Of a stretch of 64,000 nucleotides of DNA, positions 43,452 through 51,881 are shown in pieces. Positions within the stretch are counted from its first letter, which is position 1. Each line of letters begins with the position of its first letter. The position numbers were made by a program, and so were the translations under genes. Under the pieces are notes generated by a model. It saw only the letters and a list, made by a program, of their open reading frames with translations. It was not told the origin of the DNA and did not search any database. This stretch comes from CAZTAO01 sp964611645 (lineage in GTDB: Bacteria > Armatimonadota > UBA5829): contig CAZTAO010000002.1 in the NCBI GenBank assembly GCA_964611645.1, positions 1 through 64,000 of the forward strand. Reading direction: 5' to 3'.

Positions 43452-43655
43452 TTGGCTCGAATAGAGATAGACCGTGAACGCTGCAAAGGCTGCGAACTGT
43501 GCGTTCACTTCTGCCCGAAGAAGTGCATTGTCATTGAAGACGCCTACAATCGCAAGGGCTACAGGCCCGCGAAGTTCGATAAACCTGACGAGTGTACGGG
43601 CTGCGCCATCTGCGCGCGGATGTGCCCGGACGTTTGCATAGAAGTGTGGAGATAA
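43452..43655 (+). CDS. vorD: 2-oxoacid:ferredoxin oxidoreductase, ferredoxin (delta) subunit
   Basis: The 67-residue protein (TTG start, 1 nt after the previous stop) carries two 4Fe-4S motifs: CKGCELCVHFCPKKC and CTGCAICARMCPDVC. Eight cysteines bind two clusters that pass electrons from the TPP site to ferredoxin. It heads a four-subunit cluster, order D-A-B-C. Confidence 0.9.
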   Translation: MARIEIDRERCKGCELCVHFCPKKCIVIEDAYNRKGYRPAKFDKPDECTGCAICARMCPDVCIEVWR

Positions 43656-43659
43656 GTCG

Positions 43660-44739
43660 ATGTCGACCAGGAAACTGATGAAGGGTAACGTGGCCATCTG
43701 CCACGGCGCCCTGGCGGCCGGTTGCGATGCCTTCTTTGGCTATCCGATCACGCCGCAGAATGAGATCCCCGAGTATATGTCCAGCCTCATGCCCGACAAC
43801 TGCAGGGTGTTCATCCAGGCAGAGAGCGAACTTGCGGCAATCAATATGGTGTATGGAGCCGCGGCGGCAGGCAAGAGGGCGATGACCTCCTCCTCCAGCC
43901 CCGGGATCAGCCTTAAGCAGGAGGGTATTTCATACATTGCCGGGTGCGAGCTGCCTTGTCTGATCGTGAATGTTCAGCGAGCAGGCCCTGGACTGGGCGG
44001 AATCCTGGCAGGCCAGGCGGATTACTTCCAGGCGGTCAAAGGCGGCGGGCACGGCGACTACAAAGTCATCACCCTGGCGCCATGGAGTGTGCAGGAGTGC
44101 TATGAATTCGTTCCTCTGGCATTTGACCTTGCTGACAGCTACCGCAACCCGGCGATGATCCTGATGGATGCCATTATCGGACAGATGCTGGAGCCTGTGG
44201 ATATGCATGGCAACTTCCCTGAGCTGGACGCCGTGAAGCCGTGGGCCACGAACGGGGCAAGAGGCCGCAAACGTAACATCGTCAACTCGCTCTGGATTGA
44301 AGTTGATGTGCTAGAGAACCTCAATGAGCGCCTGAAAGCGAAGTATGCGAGCGCGGCAAGCTCTGAAGTCCGATACCACGAGTATATGATGGACGACGCC
44401 GAACTGGCGCTGGTGGCTTATGGCGCAAGCGCGCGGGTGTGCAAGTCGGTTGTGGATATGGCCAGGGCGGACGGCGTCAAGCTCGGCCTCTTCAGACCGA
44501 TCACACTGATGCCTTTCCCCTACGACCGGTTGTCCAAGATAGCCGATACCGGGGCGAAGATGCTGGCTGTAGAGATGAGCATGGGCCAGATGGTGGAAGA
44601 TGTGCGGCTGGCGGTGTGCGGAAAGACCGAGGTCGGCTTCTACGGCCGCACCGGCGGGGCTGTCCCGGGCGTCGATGCAGTCTACGAGAAAGCCAGGGAA
44701 ATGCTGCGGAATGGCACCAAAAGCGGGAAGGAGGCTTGA
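43660..44739 (+). CDS. vorB: 2-oxoacid:ferredoxin oxidoreductase, alpha subunit
   Basis: The 359-residue protein has KLMKGNVAICHGALAAGCDAFFGYPITPQNE and SSSSPGISLKQEGISYIAG, typical of the KorA/VorB subunit that binds the 2-oxoacid. The sequence resembles the branched-chain (2-oxoisovalerate) and 2-oxoglutarate enzymes; substrate preference cannot be fixed by eye. It is 4 nt after the ferredoxin subunit and 3 nt before the TPP subunit. Confidence 0.9.
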   Translation: MSTRKLMKGNVAICHGALAAGCDAFFGYPITPQNEIPEYMSSLMPDNCRVFIQAESELAAINMVYGAAAAGKRAMTSSSSPGISLKQEGISYIAGCELPCLIVNVQRAGPGLGGILAGQADYFQAVKGGGHGDYKVITLAPWSVQECYEFVPLAFDLADSYRNPAMILMDAIIGQMLEPVDMHGNFPELDAVKPWATNGARGRKRNIVNSLWIEVDVLENLNERLKAKYASAASSEVRYHEYMMDDAELALVAYGASARVCKSVVDMARADGVKLGLFRPITLMPFPYDRLSKIADTGAKMLAVEMSMGQMVEDVRLAVCGKTEVGFYGRTGGAVPGVDAVYEKAREMLRNGTKSGKEA

Positions 44740-44742
44740 CGG

Positions 44743-45477
44743 ATGGATAAAGTATTCGAGAGACCCAAGTCCCTTACCGATACCGAGTTCTCCTACTGCG
44801 GCGGCTGTTTCCACAGCGTGGTCCATCGGCTAATTGCAGAGATAATCGACGAGCTTGGGATAGTGCAGGATACCATCGGGGTTTGCCCGGTGGGTTGCGC
44901 GGTATTTATGTACGACTACTTCGAGTGCGATATGATAGAGGCTGCCCACGGCAGAGCGCCGGCGGTTGCGACCGGGGTCAAGAGAGTGCTCCCGGAGAAG
45001 TTCGTTTTCTCCTACCAGGGGGATGGCGACCTGGCGTCCATCGGGACCGCTGAGATTGTTCACGCTGCTGCGCGCGGAGAGAACATAAGCGTTATCTTCA
45101 TCAACAACGGTACCTACGGCATGACCGGCGGCCAGATGGCTCCGACAACACTTGTCGGCCAGAAGAGCAGCACGTGCCCGGAAGGCAGGATGACTGCCTC
45201 GCACGGCTACCCGATCAAGGTGTGCGAACTGCTTGCCACGCTGGACGGCGTCACCTATATCGAAAGAGTCGCGCCAACCACGCCCGCAGGCATAGCAAAG
45301 ACCAAGAAGGCAATAAAGAAGGCGTTCGAGAACCAGCTTCATGGCAAGGGGTTCTCGCTGGTTGAGGTCCTGAGCAACTGCCCGACCCAGTGGAAGATGA
45401 CCCCGGTGGAGTCCCTCGCCTGGATCGATGACCACGTGGTAGAGGTCTACAAACCGGGTGTATTTGTCGATAAGTAA
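44743..45477 (+). CDS. vorA: 2-oxoacid:ferredoxin oxidoreductase, beta (TPP-binding) subunit
   Basis: The 244-residue protein has TEFSYCGGCFHSVVHRL and VFSYQGDGDLASIGTAEIVHAAARGENISVIFINNGTYGMTGGQ in its middle. GDGD and NNGTYGMTGGQ are the thiamine-diphosphate/Mg binding motif. It decarboxylates the 2-oxoacid and transfers the acyl unit to CoA with the alpha subunit. A repeat-bearing gap of 151 nt separates it from the gamma subunit. Confidence 0.92.
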   Translation: MDKVFERPKSLTDTEFSYCGGCFHSVVHRLIAEIIDELGIVQDTIGVCPVGCAVFMYDYFECDMIEAAHGRAPAVATGVKRVLPEKFVFSYQGDGDLASIGTAEIVHAAARGENISVIFINNGTYGMTGGQMAPTTLVGQKSSTCPEGRMTASHGYPIKVCELLATLDGVTYIERVAPTTPAGIAKTKKAIKKAFENQLHGKGFSLVEVLSNCPTQWKMTPVESLAWIDDHVVEVYKPGVFVDK

Positions 45478-45480
45478 CGT

Positions 45481-45600
45481 AGTCCCCTCCCCTGGGGGGG
45501 AGGGTTAGGGAGAGGGCGCTCTCTTACAATCGAGTGATTAGCTGCGGGAACTCACGCAACCCAGACTTGCAGACTAAGTGCAGACCGGCGTTCCCGCAGC
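45481..45600. repeat. Two short palindromic repeats splitting the vor operon
   Basis: 45481-45520 is a CCCCTCCCC/GGGGGAGGG-type repeat related to 5706-5758. It is followed by an 11-bp inverted repeat, GCTGCGGGAAC (45541-45551) and GTTCCCGCAGC (45590-45600). The GCTGCGGGAACT half recurs at 51684. Both lie between vorA and vorC. Confidence 0.6.
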
Positions 45601-45628
45601 ATAGAAGCCACCTAATGGGGTATTTCAA

Positions 45629-46180
45629 TTGCATCAAGAAACAATAATAGCCGGTATGGGTGGGCAGGGAGTTATGGTTATCGGCCAACTCGTCGCCCAT
45701 GCGGCAGTCCTCGAAGATAAGAACGTAGTCTGGTTCCCGGCGTATGGCCCGGAGACCCGGGGCGGCACGGCCCAGTGCACGGTGATCGTGTCCACCGACA
45801 TCATCGGCTCGCCGATTGTCGATCACCCGCAAACCCTGGTCGCCCTCAACCAGCTCATGCTGGACAAGCTGGTAGCACAGGTGAAGCCGGAGGGCATAAT
45901 CATCATCAACTCTTCCCTGACTGCCAGGCCCGAGAACCGGGATGACTGCCTGATAATTGAGGTCGACGCGACTAAGCTTGCCGAGGAACTGGGATCGGTC
46001 AGAGCAGCTAATATGGTCATGGTCGGAGCGTACGCGGCGGTGGTGAAGCCGGTGTCGATTCAGTCGATCAAGGATTCGCTCAAGGAAGTCTTCCCGGCGC
46101 GTCACCACAAGCTCATCCCCCTGAACTGCGCCGCAATAGACAAAGGCGTTGAGATTGCGGAGCAGCTTCTAGCGCGATGA
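45629..46180 (+). CDS. vorC: 2-oxoacid:ferredoxin oxidoreductase, gamma subunit
   Basis: The 183-residue protein (TTG start, weak binding site) begins ETIIAGMGGQGVMVIGQLVAHAA and contains YGPETRGGTAQCTVIVS, the signature of the gamma domain. It completes the enzyme encoded from 43452. The stop overlaps the CobW gene (ATGA), so the GTPase is translated right after it. Confidence 0.9.
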   Translation: MHQETIIAGMGGQGVMVIGQLVAHAAVLEDKNVVWFPAYGPETRGGTAQCTVIVSTDIIGSPIVDHPQTLVALNQLMLDKLVAQVKPEGIIIINSSLTARPENRDDCLIIEVDATKLAEELGSVRAANMVMVGAYAAVVKPVSIQSIKDSLKEVFPARHHKLIPLNCAAIDKGVEIAEQLLAR

Positions 46181-47133
46181 TTCCTGTTGTGGTCGTGACG
46201 GGCTTTCTGGGCTGCGGCAAGACTTCGTTTCTGCGCCACTTGCTGCCGCTTTGCCGCGACGCCAACCTCCGCCCCGCGTTGGTGATCAACGAGGTCGGCG
46301 ATGTGGACGTCGATGGCGAACTCCTCTCAGACATCCACGCCGAGCAGGTACGGCTGGTGGGCGGCTGCGTCTGCTGCACCCTGCAGGCTCAGCTTTCGGA
46401 GACCATCTACGACATCCTCGAACGCAACGCGGGCGACATTGTCATCATTGAGTGCAGTGGGCTTTCCAACCCGATGGATGTTGTGAGCGCTCTCAGCGCC
46501 CCCGCGATGCTGCGCGAGATTGCGGTCTCCCATATAGTGTGCCTGGTGGACTCCCGCAAGGTGGAGAAGCTGGCGACGGTTGCCCAACTGGCTGCCGGCC
46601 AGATATCGGCGGCGGATGTGCTTGTGCTGAACAAAGCGGACACAATCGACGGGCAGACCCGCGCAAGCGTGGAGTCTTTCGCCAGGAACATCAATCCCCA
46701 TGCAGCCACCCACTGGGCGCAGTTCGGCGACATCGGCCGCGATGCTCTACTGGGGCTTCTGACCGACTCCGCTCCCATCCAATGCGCCTGCGGCTGTGGC
46801 CACGACCACCATCACCACGCCCCGCACACCGAACACAGAGAACTCCCGGCATCGTTCTGCACTGTGGCTGTTGAGCTGCCTGCTTCAATCGACCGGCCTA
46901 CCCTTGAAGGGTTACTGAACTCGCTGCCGGAGGAGGTCATCCGGGCGAAGGGCTTCGCCAACCTCACCGACACCGGCTGGCACGCGATCCAGAAGGCCTA
47001 CGATTACGTCCAACTCACCCCGATGAGCGGCCCAGCCCCCAGCGTCGGCCCGATACTGGTATGCATAGGTCAGCACTTGAATGCGCAGGAGATACGGTAT
47101 CTGGTAGGAGAACTGCTCGAAGTGGGGGAATAG
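46177..47133 (+). CDS. CobW/G3E-family metallochaperone GTPase
   Basis: The 318-residue protein has the P-loop GFLGCGKT (9-16), the metal-binding CVCC (64-67) in GGCVCCT, ECSGLSNP and NKAD. A His/Cys-rich segment (CACGCGHDHHHHAPHTEH) separates the GTPase from the C-terminal domain. Relatives insert Zn2+ or Co2+ into enzymes. Coupling to vorC by a 4-nt overlap hints at a role in maturing a metal enzyme, though vor itself needs only Fe-S and TPP-Mg. It could also belong to a corrinoid-using system. Confidence 0.85.
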   Translation: MIPVVVVTGFLGCGKTSFLRHLLPLCRDANLRPALVINEVGDVDVDGELLSDIHAEQVRLVGGCVCCTLQAQLSETIYDILERNAGDIVIIECSGLSNPMDVVSALSAPAMLREIAVSHIVCLVDSRKVEKLATVAQLAAGQISAADVLVLNKADTIDGQTRASVESFARNINPHAATHWAQFGDIGRDALLGLLTDSAPIQCACGCGHDHHHHAPHTEHRELPASFCTVAVELPASIDRPTLEGLLNSLPEEVIRAKGFANLTDTGWHAIQKAYDYVQLTPMSGPAPSVGPILVCIGQHLNAQEIRYLVGELLEVGE

Positions 47134-47139
47134 TCCAAG

Positions 47140-47203
47140 AACGTGTCGAAAAACGGCCCGAATTTCGACACGTTGTTCCCACGTGTCGACTTCGTCGACA
47201 CGT
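47140..47203. promoter_or_regulatory. Two tandem palindromes with half-site AACGTGTCGA
   Basis: AACGTGTCGAAA (47140-47151) and TTTCGACACGTT (47163-47174) form one inverted repeat with an 11-nt loop. ACGTGTCGAC (47181-47190) and GTCGACACGT (47194-47203) form a second with a 3-nt centre. The same half-site is used four times. The second overlaps the -35/spacer of the promoter at 47208, as expected for a repressor operator. The first could also terminate the CobW transcript. Confidence 0.55.
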
Positions 47204-47207
47204 TATG

Positions 47208-47216
47208 TGGTAGAAT
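47208..47216 (+). promoter_or_regulatory. Extended -10 promoter of the esterase gene
   Basis: TGG followed by TAGAAT (47211-47216), 31 nt before the ATG at 47248. No clear -35; the palindrome above covers that position. Confidence 0.45.
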
Positions 47217-47247
47217 GCCCAAAGAGCAACCCGGGAGGACAGAACTC

Positions 47248-48156
47248 ATGGAAACCCAAACCCGCAGGGAACAGCTTTACGGTCTGCTTGGCATTCTGCC
47301 GAAGCGGGACAGGCGCATTAGCGCGGCGCTTGTCGATACGAAGGAGCGGGAGAGTTACGTACTCGAGAAGCTTGTGCTTGACTTGAACGGCGAGGAGCTT
47401 GTTCCGGCGTTCTTTGTGAAGCCACTCAACGCCAAAGGCCCACTTCCTACCATCCTCTATAACCACGCCCACGGGGGCGATTACGACATCGGCAGGAACG
47501 AACTCATCAATTGGCGCGAGCCGTACATTCAGTATCCGCCATACGCCAATTTGCTGACCGGGATGGGCTACAACGCTCTGTGCATCGATACCTGGGCATT
47601 CGGTAATCGGCGGGGCAGGACTGAGTCGGAGATATTCAAGGATATGCTGTGGCACGGAAAGGTAATGTGGGGGATGATGGTGTATGACAGCCTCCGCGCG
47701 GTCGATTACCTCACCACCAGGCCCGATGTGGACGCGAGTCGCATGGGCACTCTCGGTCTGTCGATGGGAAGCACCATGGCCTGGTGGGTTGCGGCGCTGG
47801 ATGAGCGGATAAAGCTCTGCGTGGACATCTGCTGCCTCACAGACTTCCAGGCCGCCATCGAATCCAGAGGCTTGGATGGTCACGGAATCTATTACTATGT
47901 ACCAAGCCTGCTCCTACATTTCACCGCCGCCCAGATAAACACGCTCATAGCCCCTCGCCCGCACCTCTCTCTCGCGGGCATCTACGACAGCCTCACCCCG
48001 CCAAGTGGTCTGGACAAGATCGACGCAGAACTGAAGCAGGTCTACGCCAACCTCGGCGCCGCCGAAGCCTGGCAGCTTATCAAGTACCCGCAGGGCCACT
48101 TCGAGAACCCATCCATGCGGGCGGAGATAGTAGAGTTTTTGGGGAAGTGGTTGTAG
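47248..48156 (+). CDS. Alpha/beta hydrolase (esterase / acetylxylan-esterase-like)
   Basis: An ATG after GGGAGGA gives 302 residues. The nucleophile elbow is GLSMGS with Ser172. Asp247 (GIYDSLTP) and His284 (QGHFE) complete a Ser-Asp-His triad. NHAHGGDYDIGRNEL is the oxyanion-loop region of dienelactone-hydrolase/abhydrolase-7 proteins. No signal peptide, so it acts in the cytosol, perhaps deacetylating imported sugars. It seems to be separately regulated through the palindromes at 47140-47203. Confidence 0.82.
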   Translation: METQTRREQLYGLLGILPKRDRRISAALVDTKERESYVLEKLVLDLNGEELVPAFFVKPLNAKGPLPTILYNHAHGGDYDIGRNELINWREPYIQYPPYANLLTGMGYNALCIDTWAFGNRRGRTESEIFKDMLWHGKVMWGMMVYDSLRAVDYLTTRPDVDASRMGTLGLSMGSTMAWWVAALDERIKLCVDICCLTDFQAAIESRGLDGHGIYYYVPSLLLHFTAAQINTLIAPRPHLSLAGIYDSLTPPSGLDKIDAELKQVYANLGAAEAWQLIKYPQGHFENPSMRAEIVEFLGKWL

Positions 48157-48229
48157 GTCGGCGAACCGCCTCCGATTGGGTATATCTCAGAATGGAACCC
48201 TAATAGCCCGGAGACGTACCAAGCGAACA

Positions 48230-50821
48230 ATGCCCATCCAGGACTACCAGAAGAAGAGAGATTTCACCAAGACACCCGAGCCCAAGGGTGAAGAGACCTC
48301 CGGCGTCGGGGCCAGGTTCGTGGTGCATGAGCATCACGCGACCCAGCTTCACTTCGACTTGCGGCTGGAGATGGACGGGGTGTTGAAGAGCTGGGCGGTG
48401 CCCAAAGGGCCTTCGATGGACCCGGCGGATAAGCGGCTGGCTGTGATGGTAGAGGACCACCCGCTGGATTACATCAGCTTTCGCGGGGAAATCGATGAGG
48501 GCAACTACGGCGCGGGCGAGGTCGAGATCTGGGACAGCGGAACCTACACTCCGCTGGGGAATCGGCTGGAAGAAGGCAAGCTGGTCGTTGAACTCTTTGG
48601 GGCGAAGCTGAAGGGTGACTTCCACATTGTCCGGCTCAAGAACAGCCAGAAGGACTGGCTGTTAATGAAGGGGAAAGACCAGTTAGCGGAGCCAGACTGG
48701 AAGCTGGAGCAGATACTGCCAGGAAGGAGTCGGAGGGAACGTCAGGAGATTAAGTCACACGAGCATCCCGAACCTCAAAAGCCCGCCGACCCCATGCCAA
48801 CTTCTATCTCTCCAATGCTGGCCACTCTTGTGGAGAAGCCTTTCTCCGACCCAGCCTGGCTGTTTGAAATCAAGTGGGACGGGTACCGGGCCGTTGCCTT
48901 TGTTGAGAAAGGGAATGTGAGAGTCCTGTCGCGTCACGATCTGGACTTGTCCGCGAAGTTCCCCCAGACTGCGGCTATCCCGGGCCTGATCAATGCCCAT
49001 ACCGCCATTCTGGACGGCGAGATGGTGGTGCTGGATGAAGACGGCAAACCCAGCTTCCAGCAGTTGCAGAACTATGCCCGAATCCGGCCCACCGGCCCGA
49101 AACCCGATGAGAGCAAGTTCCAGCTTGTGTACTACGTTTTCGACCTCCTGTATCTGGACGGCGTGGACCTGCGCAAGAGACCGCTTACCGAGCGCAAGGA
49201 GATGCTCAAGGGGATTATCCGCGAGAATGGGTTTGTGCGGTTCTCCGACCACGTTATCGAGCGCGGAGAAGAGTTGTATGAGCAGGCGAGCAAGACAGGG
49301 CTTGAGGGGGTTATTGGCAAGCGGATGGACAGCCCCTACCTGGAAAAGCGCACCGATTACTGGTTGAAGGTCAAGACGGTGAAACGGCAGGAGGTCGTGA
49401 TCGCCGGCTACACCGAGCCAAGGGGATCGCGCGGCTATTTCGGCGCGCTGGTGGCCGGTGTCTATGAGGGCGATTCGCTGAAATACGCCGGGCAGGTCGG
49501 GAGCGGATTTGACGAGACCACCTTGAAGCAGTTGTATGAGATGCTGCAGCCACTGAAGACAGGTCAATGCCCGTTTGAGTCGGTCCCGAAGACCAATGAA
49601 CCGGCGCAATGGGTGCGGCCCGAGCTAGTCTGTGAAGTGAAGTTCGTGGAGTGGACCTCCAATGGCCTGATGCGCCAGCCTGTCTTTATGGGTATGAGGC
49701 CGGACAAGCCCGCCGGGGATGTCATTCGAGAGAAGCCCAAGGAGGCGAGTGAGTTGGTCGAAAGCTCCGACAAGAAACAGAAGTCTGGCCCCCGTGCCGC
49801 AGACAGCCGACGCGCGGTTCCCACCAACGAGGTCTTTGCTCAGGACAAGCTGAAGGGCAACGTGATCGTCGATATGGAGGGCACAAGTGTCTCCCTTACC
49901 AACCTGGACAAGGTCTACTGGCCGGAACAGGGCTACACCAAGGGAGACCTCCTGCGATACTACTACCGGATGCGCGAGACCATAGTGCCTTACGTCAAGG
50001 GCAGGCCGGTGATCCTGAAGCGGTTCCCAAACGGCATCGATGGGGAGCCATTCTATCAGCATAACGTGGTGGACGCCCCGTCGTTCATTCGCACCGAGGC
50101 CATCAGAGAAGGCAAGAGCGTGGTCAACTATGCGGTTATTGAGGATGCGGCCAGCCTGCTCTACATCGTGAACCTTGGGACAATCGCGCAGAATGCGTTC
50201 ATGTCCCGCGCGGACAGCCTGGGAAATCCGGACTGGATCGTGCTGGACCTGGACCCTGAAGAAGCCCCGTTCGACACGGTCTGCGAGGTGGCAATGGCGC
50301 TCAAGGGGGTGCTGGATAACGCCGGGATCTCGGGCTATCCCAAGACCTCCGGCTCGCGCGGAATGCACGTGTTCATCCCAGTTGAGCCTATCTACACGTT
50401 TGAGCAGACCCAGTCGCTCGGCGCGCTGGTCGCTAACGCGGTGGCTTTGCGGCAGCCGGAGAAGGCCACGGTCGAGCGCGTCATCAAGAACCGAACCAGC
50501 GCGCAGGTCTATGTGGACTTCTTCCAGAACGCGCCGGGCAACAGCATAACAAGCCCCTATTCGGTGAGGGAGTGCGCCGGTGCGACGGTCTCTACACCAC
50601 TTACCTGGGAAGAGGTTGCCGCCAAGCCGGACAAGCGCAAGTTCACGATCCACACCGTGCCGGACAGGGTTGCAGAGAACGGCGACCTGTTCCACGAAGT
50701 CCTCACCAACAGACAGCGATTGGGCGATGCTCTCGCGCGTCTGGAGAAGCTGCTGGGGAGCGCCGCGAACGCAGTTCGGACCGATCAGTTCGGCAGACCA
50801 AAGAAGCAAACGTCACCCTGA
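48230..50821 (+). CDS. ligD: Multidomain NHEJ DNA ligase LigD (PE-LIG-POL)
   Basis: The 863-residue protein has a 3'-phosphoesterase domain first (about 10-165, HATQLHFDLRLEMDG). An ATP-dependent ligase domain follows (about 190-500, adenylated Lys215 in EIKWDGYRA), then a primase-like polymerase at the end (about 545-850, catalytic DLDP at 673-676, KTSGSRGMHVF). This PE-LIG-POL order matches many bacterial LigD proteins outside Mycobacterium, where POL comes first. All three active sites look intact. It repairs double-strand breaks with Ku, encoded 44 nt downstream. A binding site is weak (GGAGA 15 nt upstream). Confidence 0.95.
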   Translation: MPIQDYQKKRDFTKTPEPKGEETSGVGARFVVHEHHATQLHFDLRLEMDGVLKSWAVPKGPSMDPADKRLAVMVEDHPLDYISFRGEIDEGNYGAGEVEIWDSGTYTPLGNRLEEGKLVVELFGAKLKGDFHIVRLKNSQKDWLLMKGKDQLAEPDWKLEQILPGRSRRERQEIKSHEHPEPQKPADPMPTSISPMLATLVEKPFSDPAWLFEIKWDGYRAVAFVEKGNVRVLSRHDLDLSAKFPQTAAIPGLINAHTAILDGEMVVLDEDGKPSFQQLQNYARIRPTGPKPDESKFQLVYYVFDLLYLDGVDLRKRPLTERKEMLKGIIRENGFVRFSDHVIERGEELYEQASKTGLEGVIGKRMDSPYLEKRTDYWLKVKTVKRQEVVIAGYTEPRGSRGYFGALVAGVYEGDSLKYAGQVGSGFDETTLKQLYEMLQPLKTGQCPFESVPKTNEPAQWVRPELVCEVKFVEWTSNGLMRQPVFMGMRPDKPAGDVIREKPKEASELVESSDKKQKSGPRAADSRRAVPTNEVFAQDKLKGNVIVDMEGTSVSLTNLDKVYWPEQGYTKGDLLRYYYRMRETIVPYVKGRPVILKRFPNGIDGEPFYQHNVVDAPSFIRTEAIREGKSVVNYAVIEDAASLLYIVNLGTIAQNAFMSRADSLGNPDWIVLDLDPEEAPFDTVCEVAMALKGVLDNAGISGYPKTSGSRGMHVFIPVEPIYTFEQTQSLGALVANAVALRQPEKATVERVIKNRTSAQVYVDFFQNAPGNSITSPYSVRECAGATVSTPLTWEEVAAKPDKRKFTIHTVPDRVAENGDLFHEVLTNRQRLGDALARLEKLLGSAANAVRTDQFGRPKKQTSP

Positions 50822-50865
50822 ACTCGATTCAGGGTCTACTAAGTCTGAGAACAGGAGAAGAGCAG

Positions 50866-51657
50866 ATGAACGCATCATGGAGTGGGATGATCAGCTTTGG
50901 GCTGGTGAACATACCGGTGAAGCTTTACGCGGCGACGCGCGACCAGGATATCAGCTTTCACCAGATGCACAAGGAAGACAACGGGCGCGTGAAGTATGAG
51001 AAGGTGTGCACGATCTGTGGCCGGGAGCTTGGCAAGGATGACCTGGTGAGAGGCTACGAATACACCAAGGGCCAGTATGTGATAGTCACCGATGAGGACA
51101 TGGAGAGCGTGAACCTGAAGAGCTCCAGAACCATCGAGATATCCAGCTTCGTGGACAGCAGTGAGGTCGGCGCGCTGTCGCGCGAAAAGGCCTTCTATGT
51201 CGCGCCGGATAAGAACGGCGAGCGGGCCTACGCGCTGTTTCGGGAAGCTCTGGGCGGAACAAAGAAGATCGCCATCGGCAAGATCAGCCTCCACGCCCGA
51301 GAGAAGCTCGCCGCAATACGTACGGTCGACAACACCCTCGTCCTTGAGACCATGCGGTTCGCCGATGAGATTGTGAAGCCCGAGGGGATAGGTGTACCCG
51401 CCGCCGACTACCAGGTCACGGACAAGGAACTGGACCTCGCCAAGGTCTTGATCGAGCACATGACCGCCCCGTTCGACCTCGGCAAGTACCACGACGAATA
51501 TGAGGCCGCGCTCAAAGACCTGATCAACAGGAAGATAGCAGGCGAGCAGGTGGCAGCGCCTCAAGTGATACAGCCGACCCTGGTCAACGACATAATGGCG
51601 GTTCTCAAAGCCAGCCTTGAAGCGGCGGAGAAGGGGACTGCGGGCGAGAAGAAGTGA
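50866..51657 (+). CDS. ku: Bacterial Ku end-binding protein
   Basis: The 263-residue protein begins MNASWSGMISFGLVNIPVKLY, the canonical Ku start. It includes KVCTICGRELGKDDLVRGYEY and the dimerisation core ADEIVKPEGIGVP. Homodimers ring the DNA ends and recruit LigD. AGGAGA precedes the ATG. The short lysine/glutamate tail is much smaller than in streptomycete forms. Confidence 0.95.
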   Translation: MNASWSGMISFGLVNIPVKLYAATRDQDISFHQMHKEDNGRVKYEKVCTICGRELGKDDLVRGYEYTKGQYVIVTDEDMESVNLKSSRTIEISSFVDSSEVGALSREKAFYVAPDKNGERAYALFREALGGTKKIAIGKISLHAREKLAAIRTVDNTLVLETMRFADEIVKPEGIGVPAADYQVTDKELDLAKVLIEHMTAPFDLGKYHDEYEAALKDLINRKIAGEQVAAPQVIQPTLVNDIMAVLKASLEAAEKGTAGEKK

Positions 51658-51680
51658 GCTGGCCCCTGCATCCGACTGTG

Positions 51681-51875
51681 ATGGCTGCGGGAACTGACGT
51701 GTGGTGTTTCGGGACTTGAGCCGCTGCGGAAGTCCCGAAACTGATTTCATGGCTTGCGGGCAGCGGTTTCGGGATTTCCGGGCGGGTTGGGCAGTTGGTT
51801 GCTCAACCGATACCGCAGTAGACCGCCCTCAAATCCCGAAACACCCTCTCCCCGGCCTCCGGGGTGAGGGGCACG
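51681..51875. repeat. Nested inverted-repeat cluster between ku and xylanase genes
   Basis: GTTTCGGGACTT (51706-51717) pairs with AAGTCCCGAAAC (51730-51741). GTTTCGGGATTT (51766-51777) pairs with AAATCCCGAAAC (51831-51842). The flanks are GCTGCGGGAACT at 51684, shared with the vor-operon repeat, and a CCCTCTCCCC/GGGGTGAGGGG unit at 51843-51875. No gene is seen in the 224 bases between ku and the xylanase gene. Confidence 0.65.
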
Positions 51876-51881
51876 CACAAT

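Noticed and set aside
49625..50809. Long antisense open frame across the LigD polymerase domain
   Set aside because: Mirror of a conserved coding region; composition is Arg/His/Leu-rich without motifs.
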